Origin: Metellina segmentata
Taxonomy: Eukaryota; Arthropoda; Arachnida; Araneae; Tetragnathidae
Direction: 5' to 3'
DNA length: 64,000 bases
Assembly (NCBI GenBank): GCA_947359465.1
Contig: OX375878.1
Span: 89,254,377 to 89,318,376, forward strand
Shown: positions 53,561 to 64,000 of the stretch, in pieces
How the letters are laid out: every line of letters begins with the position of its first letter
Position numbering within the stretch: position 1 is the first letter of the stretch
Notes under the pieces: generated by a model
The model's database searches: none
What the model was told of the DNA's origin: nothing
What the model saw: only the letters and a program-made list of their open reading frames with translations
Program-made: the position numbers and the translations under genes

Positions 53561-55564
53561 AACCAGCCAACCTTATTAAGAGATGCATCAATAAAAAGGC
53601 ATTCAAAACAGGATTTTACTTCCAGACTTTGACAAAATCAACTCGCTTCCTACTTAGCGTCCCTTTATCCAATGATCAACATCTGCGGGTAAAGTGGAAG
53701 TAGCTCCTACCGTTTGAATTAGGTAAACACAATCCACGCTATTCAATGTACCCTGGCAGTTTCCCTTGTCCGACAATTAAGAAACCGTCCCATTCACTTA
53801 ACGTCAAGCCACCGACCTCCCCGGCGACGTGATCATGCGGACCTTGTTTACCGTGTCCCTTCTCGAAAGCCCCCACTTGCATTCATTTAAAGACTTCCAT
53901 GATCCGATTTCGAGCCATTTATTAATACCGTTTTCCGGTGCACCACTTTTAGCAGTGGCGTTTGATGTCATTCCGTATAACATCTTACCGTAATTAAGTG
54001 TAAATAAGGCACTGAAAAGAAACATCGATCCGTTAGAACAAAAAGTAGAATTTTCTCATCAGGAAAAACCTTCGATTTTATCGATTACCAATGAGAGAAT
54101 ATCGCTCCCCCCCACGCCACCCTCTACGCATCTCCCCCCCCCCCGGTCTCGTCTGCCACCGCTCCCACGTGTATAAATACATTCATCCAAAAAGCGTACA
54201 TTGTTTCTTGTGTTGCTTTCATTTAATTTCCAGTTATTAACACGAGCCTCCAATGAAAATTAAACGCGAAGGATTGGATTTAGATGACACTTTCTTTTTA
54301 CGTTCCGTTTTTTTACTCGCAGGTGTTTTTTCTTCCTTTCGTCCTTCCCTTCCTCCACGCCACGGGTTGGAATTAGATTTTTAGCGCGATATGACGATCA
54401 TTAATTTATTTTAATTTAAAAAAAGGCAACGGGGCTGTCTTGGGGGGATACGGGAATGCCTCAAGACTAATTCGGTTTTCTTCTTAATTGAAGAGTTTCA
54501 TTGCCGAAGAGAAAGAGACAGAGAAACAACACAAAAGGACGAAGGAACGGGAAAAAATCCATTCTTTCTGCTAGATGGGAGTAAATCAGGGAAGTTTATT
54601 ATTTCGAAATTCGATGAAATTAAAGCACATGAAGAGGAAATGTTATGCCCCGATTCGAGTTTTTTTGTATTTTTTTAAAGAGGATTCATTCGGGCGGAAC
54701 TACCTTGCAGATTGATAAACCATATAGGCTGGACAAAAATGGATAATCAAAGATAATTAACGTTGGAGTCACACACACAGTCTCTTTAAATCCGGCAAAA
54801 GAAATGTTGCAAATTAAAAAACAAGTTCGATACTATTATTGCCCCTTTGCCTCGAAATTTAATATTGTACTATTTCTCTTTCTCGGGACAAAACTCTGTC
54901 CAATTAAAGCAATTGGATAATTTGCGTCCGATTTTTTTTTCCCTTTCTGGGTTTGTGTCCAAAGGGAGGAAAAAACTTCGCCCAACAAACCAGATTATCA
55001 GCGCATTGAATTATGCGCACTCCGGGGTTTTAAAAATTGCCTTCGCCGTTTTTGAGTAAAAGAAGGCAATTTTGCCTATCCTAGCAGTTTTTTGATCGAG
55101 TTAATAGGCGAGCAACTTTTTTGTACTGGATTCTTTGTAAAAACTTAAAAAGTGGCTGCGAAAATCAGCATCTTGTAATTAATGTTTTTTTTCCATCTCA
55201 CCTAAATTTTTCCCAAAGCTGTTGAACTTAATCTTTTCTTGCAGTTTTGAGTGAACATTTTATTTATCTTGCAGTATTTGCGCTCCAACAATGAAATGCA
55301 TTTTATATTTGAAAACAAAATGCTATGTAGTTCAACTATTTTAAAATTATTCATTGACCTATATGAACCCCTTACAGGGTTCTCAGTTTTACATGTTTTA
55401 AAGTGTTTATTTATAAAGAAATAATTTTTATTTTGTTTCATTTTTCTTTAAAACTACTTAAATAATCAATACGATTACGATGAGTATTCCAAAGAAAGTT
55501 GAAAAGTTATATTTAACCTAACTAACTTTGTTATACTGGTATAGTGGTCAATTCGCACTCAAGT

Positions 55565-55740
55565 TTTTCATCTGTAGTATAGTAAATCATATTATAAAGG
55601 CTGTAGTACTCTCTCTCTCTCTCTCTCTCTCTGAAAATCAGGTTATAAAGCTGTAGTACAGAAAATCAGGTGATAAAGCTGTAGCAAAGTTAATTGATTA
55701 TACAGCTGTAGTGTAGAGTAAATCAGGTTATGCATCCGTC
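55565..55740. repeat. degenerate ~34-bp tandem repeat with (CT)n run
   Basis: TATAAAGGCTGTAGTACT, TTATAAAGCTGTAGTACAGA, GATAAAGCTGTAGCAAAGTT and TATACAGCTGTAGTGTAGAG recur with ATCAGGT words between them. A (ct)n run of about ten units lies at 55611-55632. Confidence 0.75.
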
Positions 55741-56078
55741 AGCTGATTATAGTAGTTATAGCGGTTGTCTGCTGACTAGTACATCTTGCGTGCGAAAATT
55801 AGTTTGCAAGTGTGTGGATGTTGGAGATTGTACCTGTTAGAAGCAACGATGGCTTGCACACTGGTAATTACTCCCTCACAAATAGCCATCGATGCAAAGA
55901 GCATGAAAAACGAAAGAAAAATTGTTGGATTTTGTCGAGTACGCAATCTGTAGTTTTAACGTGAATACTCTGGACTGATATTGACCTTTGAATGAATGAA
56001 ATAGACATAGGAAGTCTGAACGCTTGCTTATTGTGACTATTCAACAATTAATTTCAATTTGAATGATTAAAATGCAGT

Positions 56079-56387
56079 TTGATGTTAATTGTTGAGAGAT
56101 TGTTTTTGTCCATTAGTAGGCGTATTTTGGTAGGTTTAGAATTGCGCCACTTGTATAGCCCTTCACGAAATCTGAAGTTACACTCTTCTTCTTCTTCTGA
56201 GAAGGAAGACCCCTCTGTCTCACCCTTAACGTTGGGTGTATCAGTTATCAATCAATGGCTGGGAAATTCCTCTATTAGGAAAAGAAAGGAGAACAGACCC
56301 AGGACGCTCCGCTCGAAAAGTCCTCTGACCGCCTTGAAGGCTAAGTCGGGACGTGAACGTGGTAGGCCTGAAGTTACACTGGTTTAA
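56079..56387 (+). other. unexplained open frame, 102 codons
   Basis: The frame has a Ser-rich run (HSSSSSEKEDPSV) and a basic end (RKRKENRPRTLRSKSP ... KAKSGRERGRP). It has no domain that I recognise. A pyrimidine-rich TGTTTTTGTCCATTAG lies just inside its 5' part and could be an acceptor, so it may be a last exon of an unknown protein or chance. Base composition is more coding-like than its surroundings. Confidence 0.2.
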
Positions 56388-57508
56388 AGCTTGCCCAGCA
56401 CCGTAGAATTTCGACATTCCGGACCCCCTCCCCGTGCTCAGTGCGGCTGCGCTATCAGTCCGAAAGTCATATCAGGAACGGACAACCTTTGTCTACACGA
56501 CGCTATATTTATCTTTTGAATGTCTCATCTAGTTAATGAAATCATAAGACAAAACAATTGTAACGCCTTTTTGTAACTAGACTTTTCATGCAAGCTTCTC
56601 TCTCTGATTACTGTTCCTATTTTAACGATAGATTCACGTCAAAAACTTTGTTATAGTTAGATGGTGTTTCAAAAATTTATGGGAAGAGTGATTTAACAAT
56701 GTTAGTATCTTTAAAAGAAAGTGAAGAATATTCTTACTAAATATCATATTCTTTGGAGGAGTTAACGTTAAGTACCTGGTCTCTTCGAATTTGTCATGGT
56801 TAGAATACAAATGTATTCGGTAAATCAAATTTTCGATACACCGTTAAGGATCATGATATATTTTTATGGAGCCTGAGATAATTCAATGTACCATTGTAAT
56901 CTACATGAACCAGATTTATGGTGCTAAACAGTCTGTATGAACGAAAAGGGTTCCAATAAATTATGGATCGGATAAATTTGTGTGTCGGCCTTATTTTTAA
57001 CTAAGAGATGACTTCAGTATAATCACATTTAGAGTACTTTTCTGTAACGATAATTGTTTTGTGTAACGCTCAAACAATTATGTATGAAATTACTGTTCAA
57101 TTTTCTTGCAATTAGATTAACTCGTTTCTGTTAATTCCTCCCAAATGTGCGACAGTATTGCATTCTTCCTTCATATATTGATTTTCGGATCTAGATTTAT
57201 ATTTATCTGCAGCTGTGACGAACGAAGCTGAATCTTGTCACGTTGAACGCTAGGTAAAATTATTAGCGAATATGTGTACACTTGTATCTTTGTTGAACTG
57301 ATATGTAGCTGAGCTGTTTAAGACTGAGTTCATGTTTTACATTGTAAAAATCTATTTCGTTATTTTTACTGTTCTTTCTCTGTTTTGTTCGCAAATTACA
57401 TTAAAAACAAATAATGCACCAAAGTGGTCCAATTTTAGTGTGAAAACGGTATCAATTTCCTCCGGGTTAAGGGCAACCGTGGCTCTAGTTGCTTAGACGT
57501 GAAATATA

Positions 57509-58775
57509 CAGGGGTTGGACAAAATAATATGAACACTTGTGAAAAAATAGCACTCGAAAGAAACCTCTCGTATACTCCTGCCCTCTAGTGGGGAAGGGTT
57601 TCACCTAGCGGATGAGAAAGTACACACATCAGTCTGCTACTAGCAGTGATAGAAGTCGGATGCGAAATATATTTTTGTGTGAAAATTGCGTTATGGCTGA
57701 CCTCTCTGATTTCGAAAGAGGCATGATTGTTGGGGCCCGTGTTGCTGTAGCCTCAGTAACGATAACGGCCACCCTTCTAGGTGTTGGGAGAAATACAGTG
57801 TCGACTGTAATGTCAGCATATTTGAAAAAGGGAAAAACATCATCTGAAAAGCACAACAGTGGTCGAAAATCGAAGCTGAATGACAGAGATAGAAGGGTTT
57901 TGAAGCGGATTTTGGCAAAAAAACTCAAAACAACAGCATCCTAGAATACATCTGAGATGAACACACATCTACAGGAAGAAGTTTCATCAAAAACTATTCG
58001 GCGTGAACTGCATAAGGCAAATATTCATGGTAGAGCTGCTATTTCAAAACCATTGATTACACCATGCAATGCCTTGATGCGACGAATATGGTGTCGTGAG
58101 TATAAAAATTGGATCACAACAACAATGGAAGAATGTAATATGGACAGACGAATCGTCGTTCACATTATTCCCTGCAGATGGACGTGTTTACGTTTAGAGA
58201 ACGCCACCAGAAGTCTATCAAGTTGACTGTCTTCGGCCTACGGTTAAGCATGGCGGCGGTTTCAGTGATGATCTGGGGTGCGATATCACATCGTGGTCTG
58301 GACCCACTTGTTGTTCTGAATGGCCGTGTTACAGGAGAGGATTATGTCAGTCTTCTGGCCGACCCTCTTCACCCAATGGTGCAAACTGTGTTTCCTGATA
58401 AACGACCAGTCTTCCAAGATGAAAATGCCCCCATTCACACCTGTGGAATTGCCCGAGACTGGTTTTATGAACACGACGATGAAATAGAGCACATCATCTA
58501 GCCCCCTCAGTCCCCTGATCTCAATGTTATTGAGCCTTTGAGGGGTATTTTGGAAAACATGCTGCGCAGTCGATTCTCTCCTACAAGGGCCCTTTCTGAA
58601 TTAGGGACTTTTTTGCAATTTGAGTGGGAACATTTCCCTCTGAATGTTGTACGTGACATATTTGTCAATTCCACGTCGGATACAAGCTGTAATTCATGCA
58701 AAAGGATAACCAATGGCCTATTAATAAAAAAAATTATCTTTTCACAGGTGTTCACATTGTTTTGTCCAACCCCTG
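57509..58775 (+). mobile_element. Tc1-like transposon, full length, inactivated
   Basis: Terminal repeats: CAGGGGTTGGACAAAATAAT at 57509 and, complemented on the right, CAGGGGTTGGACAAAACAAT; they match over about 38 bp. TA flanks both ends (57507-57508, 58776-58777). Length 1267 bp is normal. The transposase on the + strand has two nonsense codons and at least one frameshift. Confidence 0.94.
57694..58720 (+). pseudogene. Tc1-like transposase pseudogene
   Basis: The start is MADLSDFERGMIVGARVAVA, followed by a helix-turn-helix (ITATLLGVGRNTVSTVMSAY) and a basic linker (GRKSKLNDRDRRVLKRILAK). An in-frame TAG lies at 57941-57943. The second part has a TIRRELHKANIHGRAA stretch and, in frame at about 58130-58160, WTDESSFTLFPADGRVYV with the first catalytic Asp. 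GGGSVMIWGAISHRG follows after a frameshift. The second catalytic site reads FQDENAPIHT, where the Asp expected directly before Asn is Glu. The third, SPDLNVIEPL, is intact; a TAG at 58499-58501 interrupts just before it. Counting through that stop, 36 residues lie between the two sites. Confidence 0.9.
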
Positions 58776-58830
58776 TAAGTCGACTTAGCATTACTATTCA
58801 GAGAAGCTTCAAAACGTATGACGGACATGT

Positions 58831-58895
58831 CGACTAGTAGTCACGTGACAGCTCTGTGAAAACCGATTTGGCGCCTCATCGCCTCGTTTGGCGAT
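58831..58895 (+). repeat. inverted repeat, left arm
   Basis: CGACTAGTAGTCACGTGACA, then CCTCGTTTGGCGAT at 58882-58895. The complement of both words, in matching order, occurs at 62710-62778. It contains a CACGTG core. Confidence 0.8.
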
Positions 58896-59029
58896 CTAAC
58901 ACATTATGGAATAGCTGTGGCAATGCGCATTTCTAGAGTGGAGAGACAAAATTGCGAAATCACTAAAAGTCTACAACTAATTTGGGTGAACTAATCAGAT
59001 GAAACCGCAGGAGTAACTGTTCTTGTGTT

Positions 59030-59720
59030 CTTGAATGGTCACTTGGTGACTAGCGTTGAGGGTTATCTGGTGAATACAGAAATTCATTTTAGACCTCAAT
59101 ATATCATTGATGCATTTTTCCGTTGTAGTCTGGATCGCTTAGTACTGCAAAGGGGAGGTAATTCGACCTCACCCTATAATTACGATTAATGTCACCTTAC
59201 GGAATTTCATTTGGTAGGTATTCCTTAAGGTAGCCTTGCACATTTCATATATATAAGGCTGATAGATACTGCCACGTTCGCAGTAGACCAACGATTTTCA
59301 CATCTCTAGATCCTATCAGAAGCCATTGTAGAATACCCCTTCTGCTGTATCTGTGCATGTGTTTTTTAATGCTCGCCTGGTGACTTTAGCATTGAGGGTT
59401 ATCTGGTTGAAACAGAAACTTATTCTATACCTCAATATATCATTGATGGCATTGCTTCCTTTGTACCCTGGATCATTTATTATTTCAGAGGGTAATTCGA
59501 CCTCACCCTACAATTACTATTTAATGTCATCTTACAGAAATTCCTTTGGTAGGTATTTCTAAGTTAGCCTTGCACACACACACACACACACACACATTTC
59601 ATAAGGCTGATAGATACTGCGATACTACTAGACCAGCGATTTTTGTATCTCTAGACCCTATAAGTAGCCAATAGTCAACTGGGTTGTTACAGTACGACGT
59701 TGTAGAATACCGCTTCTGCT
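59030..59720. repeat. diverged direct duplication, ~340-bp unit
   Basis: Unit 1 (about 59030-59340) and unit 2 (about 59362-59720) share TTGAGGGTTATCTGG, CCTCAATATATCATTGATG, GGTAATTCGACCTCACCCTA, TTTGGTAGGTATT, AAGGCTGATAGATACTGC and TTGTAGAATACC(C/G)CTTCTGCTG in order. Unit 2 is longer because it has a (ca)n run at 59573-59595 and a 30-bp SINE tail (AGTCAACTGGGTTGTTACAG then TACGACG, about 59669-59699). Confidence 0.9.
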
Positions 59721-59984
59721 GAACGATCACATGATTAGTGTTCGAGACTACCATTCACTAGGCTCCTTTGCGAGTGTTGATATGTATGCACAGCAATGAA
59801 ATTTTTTTAATAGGAAGATTTTGCTAAGGTTATTCTAGAAGCTTCCTGAGTCGCGTCCTCTCCCAAATGTAATTCAGCTTCACATCTCGGATCCCATGTT
59901 CGCCATTTTAATGAAATGTACTTCGATTTACTTCCTCGTCAAAGCGATTTTCACATCTCTATCGACTTTTTAAAGTTATCGTGG

Positions 59985-60258
59985 TTCAGGTATCCCGGTT
60001 GGAAGAATAACGGATTAGCAACCGGGGGGTTGTGGGTTCGAATTCAACCAAAGACCATCGTGTACGAAGGAGGCTGGTACAATCTGTCGTGGCCTTCATG
60101 TCCTCACATTGGCGTGGAAGTTTGTAGAGCTCAGTTCTTATTCCCGTACTATGACCGTTGTTCAAAACGGATCCTTCTCTTCGGGGATTGATCCCGGACC
60201 GTCGCCAATAGACAGCTATGTTGCTCCTGTGTGACGTAAATTAAATACTTACCTACCG
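59985..60258 (+). repeat. SINE2 tRNA-derived SINE
   Basis: The head TATCCCGGTTGGAAGAATAA, CGGATTAGCAACCGGGGGGT, TGTGGGTTCGAATTCAACCA; then AAGACCATCGTGTACGAAGG, a CTGTCGTGGCCTTC body, and the tail TCCTGTGTGACGTAAATTAA with TACCTACC. No clear target duplication was seen. Confidence 0.85.
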
Positions 60259-60259
60259 A

Positions 60260-61545
60260 TACCTGTCTCGATTTGTTTTACCTTATGTGCTATATTGCAC
60301 ACAATTGAAATAAGAATCACCAACCTAGGAATTATGAGTCCTTTCTCTCTTTCTACTTTCAACGCGAATATGGGGAAAAACCTCTGATACCCTTCCAGCT
60401 CAAATCTGGTGTAATTTACTTAGCAATTTCTTAAAAGTACATTACACTGCACGCGAAAACTCGAGCGAAAGAACTCGAGTAATGCGAAAAAAAGGAAACA
60501 GCAGTGCTTTACGTGTCAGTGCTAATCCAATAAGTGAACCATTCCCATCTGCCAATCAAATTAGAAAAATCGCCCCTCAAGATAAATTCGACCCGAATAA
60601 ATTTTCTCCCAATATTCCCCTCTCCTAATCCCAATGTATAGGATTACTAACTTAACAACTATTCACTCTCCTCCAAACAGTGAATAGCAGTGCGAAAATT
60701 TAACTTACTTTTTGCGTGTATTTCGGCCTCCCCCGCTACTTTTAACATTATTATTTTTCACCATGATTGTTTTCAACTTCCTTTTTAAGTGTCGGATGAA
60801 ATGGAAGTTGTTAATTGCTAGCCTCCGTTATTTCTCGATTGCTTAATTGACTTAACTTTCCCGCCTTTTCTACGTGTACATAATAGTGGTGAAGAAAAAC
60901 CCGCACCCCTGCATTTAATTGGAGATAAAGCACCCAGTGGTATTCGTTTTCGTGCGGTAATAATTTGTTTTGGGGGGTCCCGAGCGCTGAATAGCCCGGC
61001 GTCTCTCCTGAAGCCAGCCAGGCGGGATGGAATTGTGCTCAAATAATTACATTTCACTGAAAGAACAAGTTCAGTAATTAACTGTAAGTAAAAGCCGAGT
61101 TAATGGCATTAATTTTAGTTTATGGCCATTCACTGGTTTGAGTCCTTCTTTTCGGATTTTTGAAATTTTATTTTCCATTTAGGGCTTTCTCTCTTGTTTT
61201 GTTTTCTTCGGTTTTCCATTTACGCGGCCTCCAAGGAGGATTGCTGTTCAATGGTTTAACGATGCTCTTTTTTAACCTTTCTGCCTGCACATCACTTTGT
61301 AAATTATTTGGTTGCGCCCCGTGATAAACTACTTATGGTTGTCGCGTATGGGTTTTGAGTTTGGTTTTTAAAGCGGGGAGGCTTTGCAGTCAATCATGCG
61401 TTGAGGGAATTTTTTTTTTCTGCAAGGCCTCAGTTTCTTATGTAGGGTGACGCTTGATCCCTTAATGCTGCACCTGATTTACAAAATCAAATGAAAAGCT
61501 GAACGTTTTAAATTAAATTTTTTCAAAAAAGTTGTTTGAAATATA
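60260..61545. other. probably single-copy non-coding DNA, candidate regulatory region
   Basis: No repeats shared with the rest of the window and no exon. The interval 60840-61130 is rich in homeobox-like TAATTA/AATTAA cores next to GC-rich blocks (AGCGCTGAATAGCCCGGCGT, CTGAAGCCAGCCAGGCGGGA). It might be a developmental enhancer; this is inference from composition only. Confidence 0.35.
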
Positions 61546-61548
61546 TCG

Positions 61549-61792
61549 TTTCCACCACGCCAAAGGAACCGATGTGCAAAATTGACGTTTCTACAAAAGC
61601 GCGTTCAAAGTTTTGATGCTTCGGGGAAAATAGAGTTACGACTCAAAGGTTGTTTTTTCTTGAAAATGTCGTTTCCACTAAGAATCAAGATGATTCGTGG
61701 CGTGGTCATAGTAATGCATGAAATGGTGACCCAAAAATGCAGTTAGGAGAAAATCGCCAAAATGCAAATTGGTGCCTTTGGCGTGGTGGTAA
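61549..61792. mobile_element. MITE, family shared with 27970-28211
   Basis: Inverted ends: TTTCCACCACGCCAAAGGAA on the left and, complemented on the right, TTACCACCACGCCAAAGGCA. The inverted match goes on for about 30 bp (to a TGCA). Interior: GACGTTTCTACAAAAGCGCG, GATGCTTCGGGGAAAATAG and GAGTTACGACTCAAAGG. It is 244 bp with no coding capacity. The target duplication was not resolved. Confidence 0.82.
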
Positions 61793-61827
61793 TGATATAT
61801 TGTCCTCAATCATGCATTCGCAACTAG

Positions 61828-62140
61828 GTAGTTAATTAACGTCGCTCCAGAGTAACACAAAGGGCTATTGATAATGGCCCTAGATAAATCCCAAGGGAAA
61901 GATCCGAGTAGATCACCTTGAACCATTGAACTACGTTCGGATGACAAGGTCAGATTCCCAGCTGGCACCCCACTTTCCAAACTTCCACACCACGTCAACA
62001 TCAGGAAATTTGTGGCCACGCCATATTTAGTGTGCACTACCCCGACGTGCACGACGCTCTTTTGGGTAGATCAGGTTTTGAACTCGCCACCCTCCGATTG
62101 CCAATCCGGTACTCTTCCAACTGAGCTACCGCGGCTCTGA
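61828..62140 (-). repeat. SINE2 tRNA-derived SINE with tRNA-Ala-like head
   Basis: Read on the - strand the head is GAGCCGCGGTAGCTCAGTTG, GAAGAGTACCGGATTGGCAA and TCGGAGGGTGGCGAGTTCAA. The A box is canonical (TAGCTCAGTTGG), and TTGGCAA could be an anticodon loop with GGC (Ala). The anticodon stem is imperfect, and a normal SINE body and tail (CTGGAGCGACGTTAATTAAC) follow. It is therefore a SINE head, not a tRNA gene. Confidence 0.88.
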
Positions 62141-62144
62141 AACG

Positions 62145-63772
62145 GAAGTGAACCCCGAATTAAAACTTATCCCGAATTCCACAGTTTTTATCTAGCTCTG
62201 TGTAAAATTTCTAAAAGCTATTGAATGTGCTGCATGAATTAGTCCACCATCCGTTTAAAGAGAACACCAAAAGGCTATTTACAAAACCAAGATTTAGTAG
62301 ATGCGTGGGTAGATACGTAGTTCGCTTGCCCCGAGGCCTTCACAGGTGTCAAAAAAGTGTCTAGTCACTTTAGCTTCCAAGGCCCCCATCAAATTAAAAA
62401 GAAAGAAATTAATTAACCCTCTGAAGGTCAAGCACTCATTATTCCACCATGACACTTGCAATTTCACCTGCACGCAGTCGTTGATTTACCACCAGGAGGA
62501 CTAGGCGCGCGTCTGTGTTATTTCCTTTGCAGAACGGTCTCAATTGTGTTAGATTTCGAGATTCGCAGTTTGGGTTTTTGTTTCAGATGCAGTTACCAAA
62601 TTGTCATGATCAGAATTGAGAATCATCTGTTTACTCCGAACGACACAGCAGTAGACTTTGGCGATTAATCCCCTTTTGTTCACGCACCTAACCTGTCATA
62701 AGATGCTATATCGCCAAACGAGGGCGAATCAACTAACCATGCCAATGCTTTACAGAACAGTCACGTGACTACTAGTCGCCATGCTGGTCACTCTTCCTCT
62801 CAATAGCAATGTTCAGTCTACTTATATTTCTATTAGTCTACTTCGCATCTATTAGACTAGACGGAACTATTTCTTTGCTCCAAGCTGAGTGGATTGAGCC
62901 GTTCGTTGACGATTGAGGCACAAATTAAATTAAATCTAAATACACAAATCTATGTACATCCGTATTCGTTATTTGGCCACGACTGAATCAAACAACAGTA
63001 ATCCCACTAGCAAGTTAAACAAGCTGACAGTTTAATTCTTCCAACGAATTGAGACCCAAACATACTGTGAGTAGTTTCAAACTCGTGTTTTAAAAAGGGA
63101 TTTAAGTTGTACTGTTATGTATGACATTGTGGCGATCTTGGGATAGTCGAATAAATATCGATTTGCAGATTCTCGCCCTGATCCGCGTCAATCGAGCAAT
63201 GTGCGTACACCTATTCTTTTTGATGTTGTTATTCGAGTCTGCACTGTTGCAACGTGAACTCAGCTGTGCTGAGTTGGTTTTAGGTTATTCGCCCTTGCAC
63301 CTTTTGTATCGTAGTTTTTACTAATCATTGTTTGTTATATTTGTTACTGATACTAAAATAAATTATGTTTCAACTTAAAAGAATTAGAGTGCATCATTTA
63401 CTAAGCATTTTTATAAACCCGAATATTGGTGATCTTCAGATCGAGTTGCCTGATCCACACATGGTTCCATAAAGATACCATAACATTTATTTATAAGAAA
63501 ATAATGCCTAATATGTTGGCAAATGGGATTCCTAGTGTAAAGATATGAGGTATAACGATGGCACAGACGAGCTAGTCTAAAAAGCTAAACGCTTTGCATC
63601 TATTTAGTAACGTTGAATACACGAGTCATCAAATTGAAACTTGATTTGTGTGAAAGTTGTAGAGTTTACTGCTGGATTTAAAAGATGTGTGTGTGTGTGT
63701 TTTCTTGTTTAACATGGACAAAGTACAAATGTCCTTGATACTAGAGCACATTACAATCTCACAACGAAATAA
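62145..63772. other. non-coding stretch, nothing recognised besides small repeats
   Basis: A (gt)n run at 63686-63700 and the inverted-repeat arm at 62710-62778 are the only features. The + strand frames at 62456-62668 and 63121-63324 lack signatures. Confidence 0.4.
62710..62778 (-). repeat. inverted repeat, right arm
   Basis: ATCGCCAAACGAGG at 62710-62723 and TCACGTGACTACTAGTCG at 62761-62778 are the complement of the arm at 58831-58895, about 3.9 kb away. Confidence 0.8.
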
Positions 63773-63775
63773 ATA

Positions 63776-64000
63776 TACTCTATAACAAAAAAATCGACGC
63801 ACCAAAAAGAAGTTGTCCGATTGCGATTAAAATTGGTGGATATGAAGAACATACATAAAAAGACAAACGATTCAAATTTCAGAACAATTGAATGATTTAT
63901 TTCAGAGTTTGACCATTACAAAGAGAGGAAGTCAAAAAGGTGTTAGTCCATCTCTGGCCTGGATACAAACTGTCACCCGGCGTGGCGTAGACTGAAAAAG
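63776..64000 (-). pseudogene. Tc1-like transposon, 3' end, cut by the window edge
   Basis: TA at 63774-63775 is followed by TACTCTATAACAAAAAAATC and GACGCACCAAAAAGAAGTTG, the terminal repeat of the 41543 and 17253 family. Toward the window edge, the - strand encodes the C-terminal end of the transposase: the stretch near 63950-63990 complements to PRRVTVCIQARDG-like codons. The rest lies outside the window, so its completeness cannot be judged. Confidence 0.85.

Larger units (their letters stand above)
53700..57500. other. probably single-copy non-coding DNA with simple repeats
   Basis: No exon with a recognisable domain. The intervals 53720-54020 and 54240-54450 have raised GC and may be conserved. 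The purine/pyrimidine-rich part at 54450-54560 is simple sequence. A + strand frame at 56079-56387 ends with an Arg/Lys-rich tail and has a run of Ser codons (TCTTCTTCTTC), but no domain. The rest is featureless. Confidence 0.4.

Noticed and set aside
53804..54025. 73-codon - strand frame in a GC-richer stretch
   Set aside because: No domain and no splice context; more easily explained as non-coding DNA with raised GC.
62070..62138. tRNA-Ala-like sequence on the - strand, and similar heads at 26512, 52838 and 59985
   Set aside because: Each continues into a standard SINE body and tail, and the anticodon stems are imperfect. They are SINE heads, not tRNA genes.

Overview
This window looks like arthropod nuclear DNA. 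It is AT-rich and has no operons, a few short candidate exons with good splice sites, and a dense load of short interspersed elements (SINEs), Tc1/mariner and hAT DNA transposons, foldback elements and tandem repeats. A chelicerate, perhaps a spider, is my guess from the general look of the repeats; no single sequence here proves it.

Protein coding. The only host gene I can support is on the + strand, with two phase-compatible exons at 42695-42903 and 46093-46224. The first encodes a Lys/Ser/Arg-rich N-terminus. The second encodes 44 residues that line up by eye, without gaps over 23 residues, with the conserved core of CAAP1 (caspase activity and apoptosis inhibitor 1). The 3.2 kb intron between them is packed with repeats. 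A weaker candidate is a first exon ending at 23118 with a perfect donor. Nearly all other open frames are shadows of repeats.

Layout. 1-1.8 kb: no gene seen. 1.8-3.15 kb: a defective hAT element with an exact 8-bp target duplication. 3.2-6.8 kb: two diverged direct copies of a >1.2 kb repeat. 7.0-8.6 kb: a repeat beginning with a string of short perfect hairpins and containing a ~185-bp tandem repeat. 9.2-10.3 kb: an hAT-like element inserted in a SINE. 12.4-16.5 kb: a nest of SINEs, a foldback element, and a long inverted-repeat element that itself carries an hAT insertion. 16.7-25 kb: a series of different tandem arrays (217 bp x2, ~400 bp x4, 104 bp x10, ~312 bp x3, ~205 bp x3). 26.5-27.8 kb: a SINE cut at its A box by an hAT-type MITE full of ACATCGATGT palindromes, followed by a younger SINE. 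28.7-29.9 kb: a nearly full-length Tc1-like element. 30-36.7 kb: SINE fragments and mostly plain intergenic DNA. 36.9-37.8 kb: a cluster of TGACGAGATATCTCGTCA palindromes. 38.9-48 kb: two Tc1 derivatives with the same type of internal deletion, another Tc1 deletion derivative, several SINEs, the CAAP1-like exons, a compound foldback element and a mariner scrap. 48-57 kb: mainly single-copy non-coding DNA with microsatellites and one SINE palindrome. 57.5-58.8 kb: a full-length but dead Tc1-like element. 59-64 kb: a diverged tandem duplication, SINEs, a MITE and the edge of another Tc1 copy.

The repeats are related to one another. One tRNA-derived SINE family (called SINE1 here) has five copies with clear target-site duplications. 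Two further SINE types (SINE2, SINE3) are older and serve as targets for the hAT and foldback elements, which gives a relative order of insertion. I found no CRISPR array, rRNA, true tRNA gene, LTR retrotransposon or convincing LINE reverse transcriptase. I saw no clearly new biological system. The most unusual items are the hairpin cassette, the palindrome cluster, the dimer-of-monomers tandem array and the foldback family.
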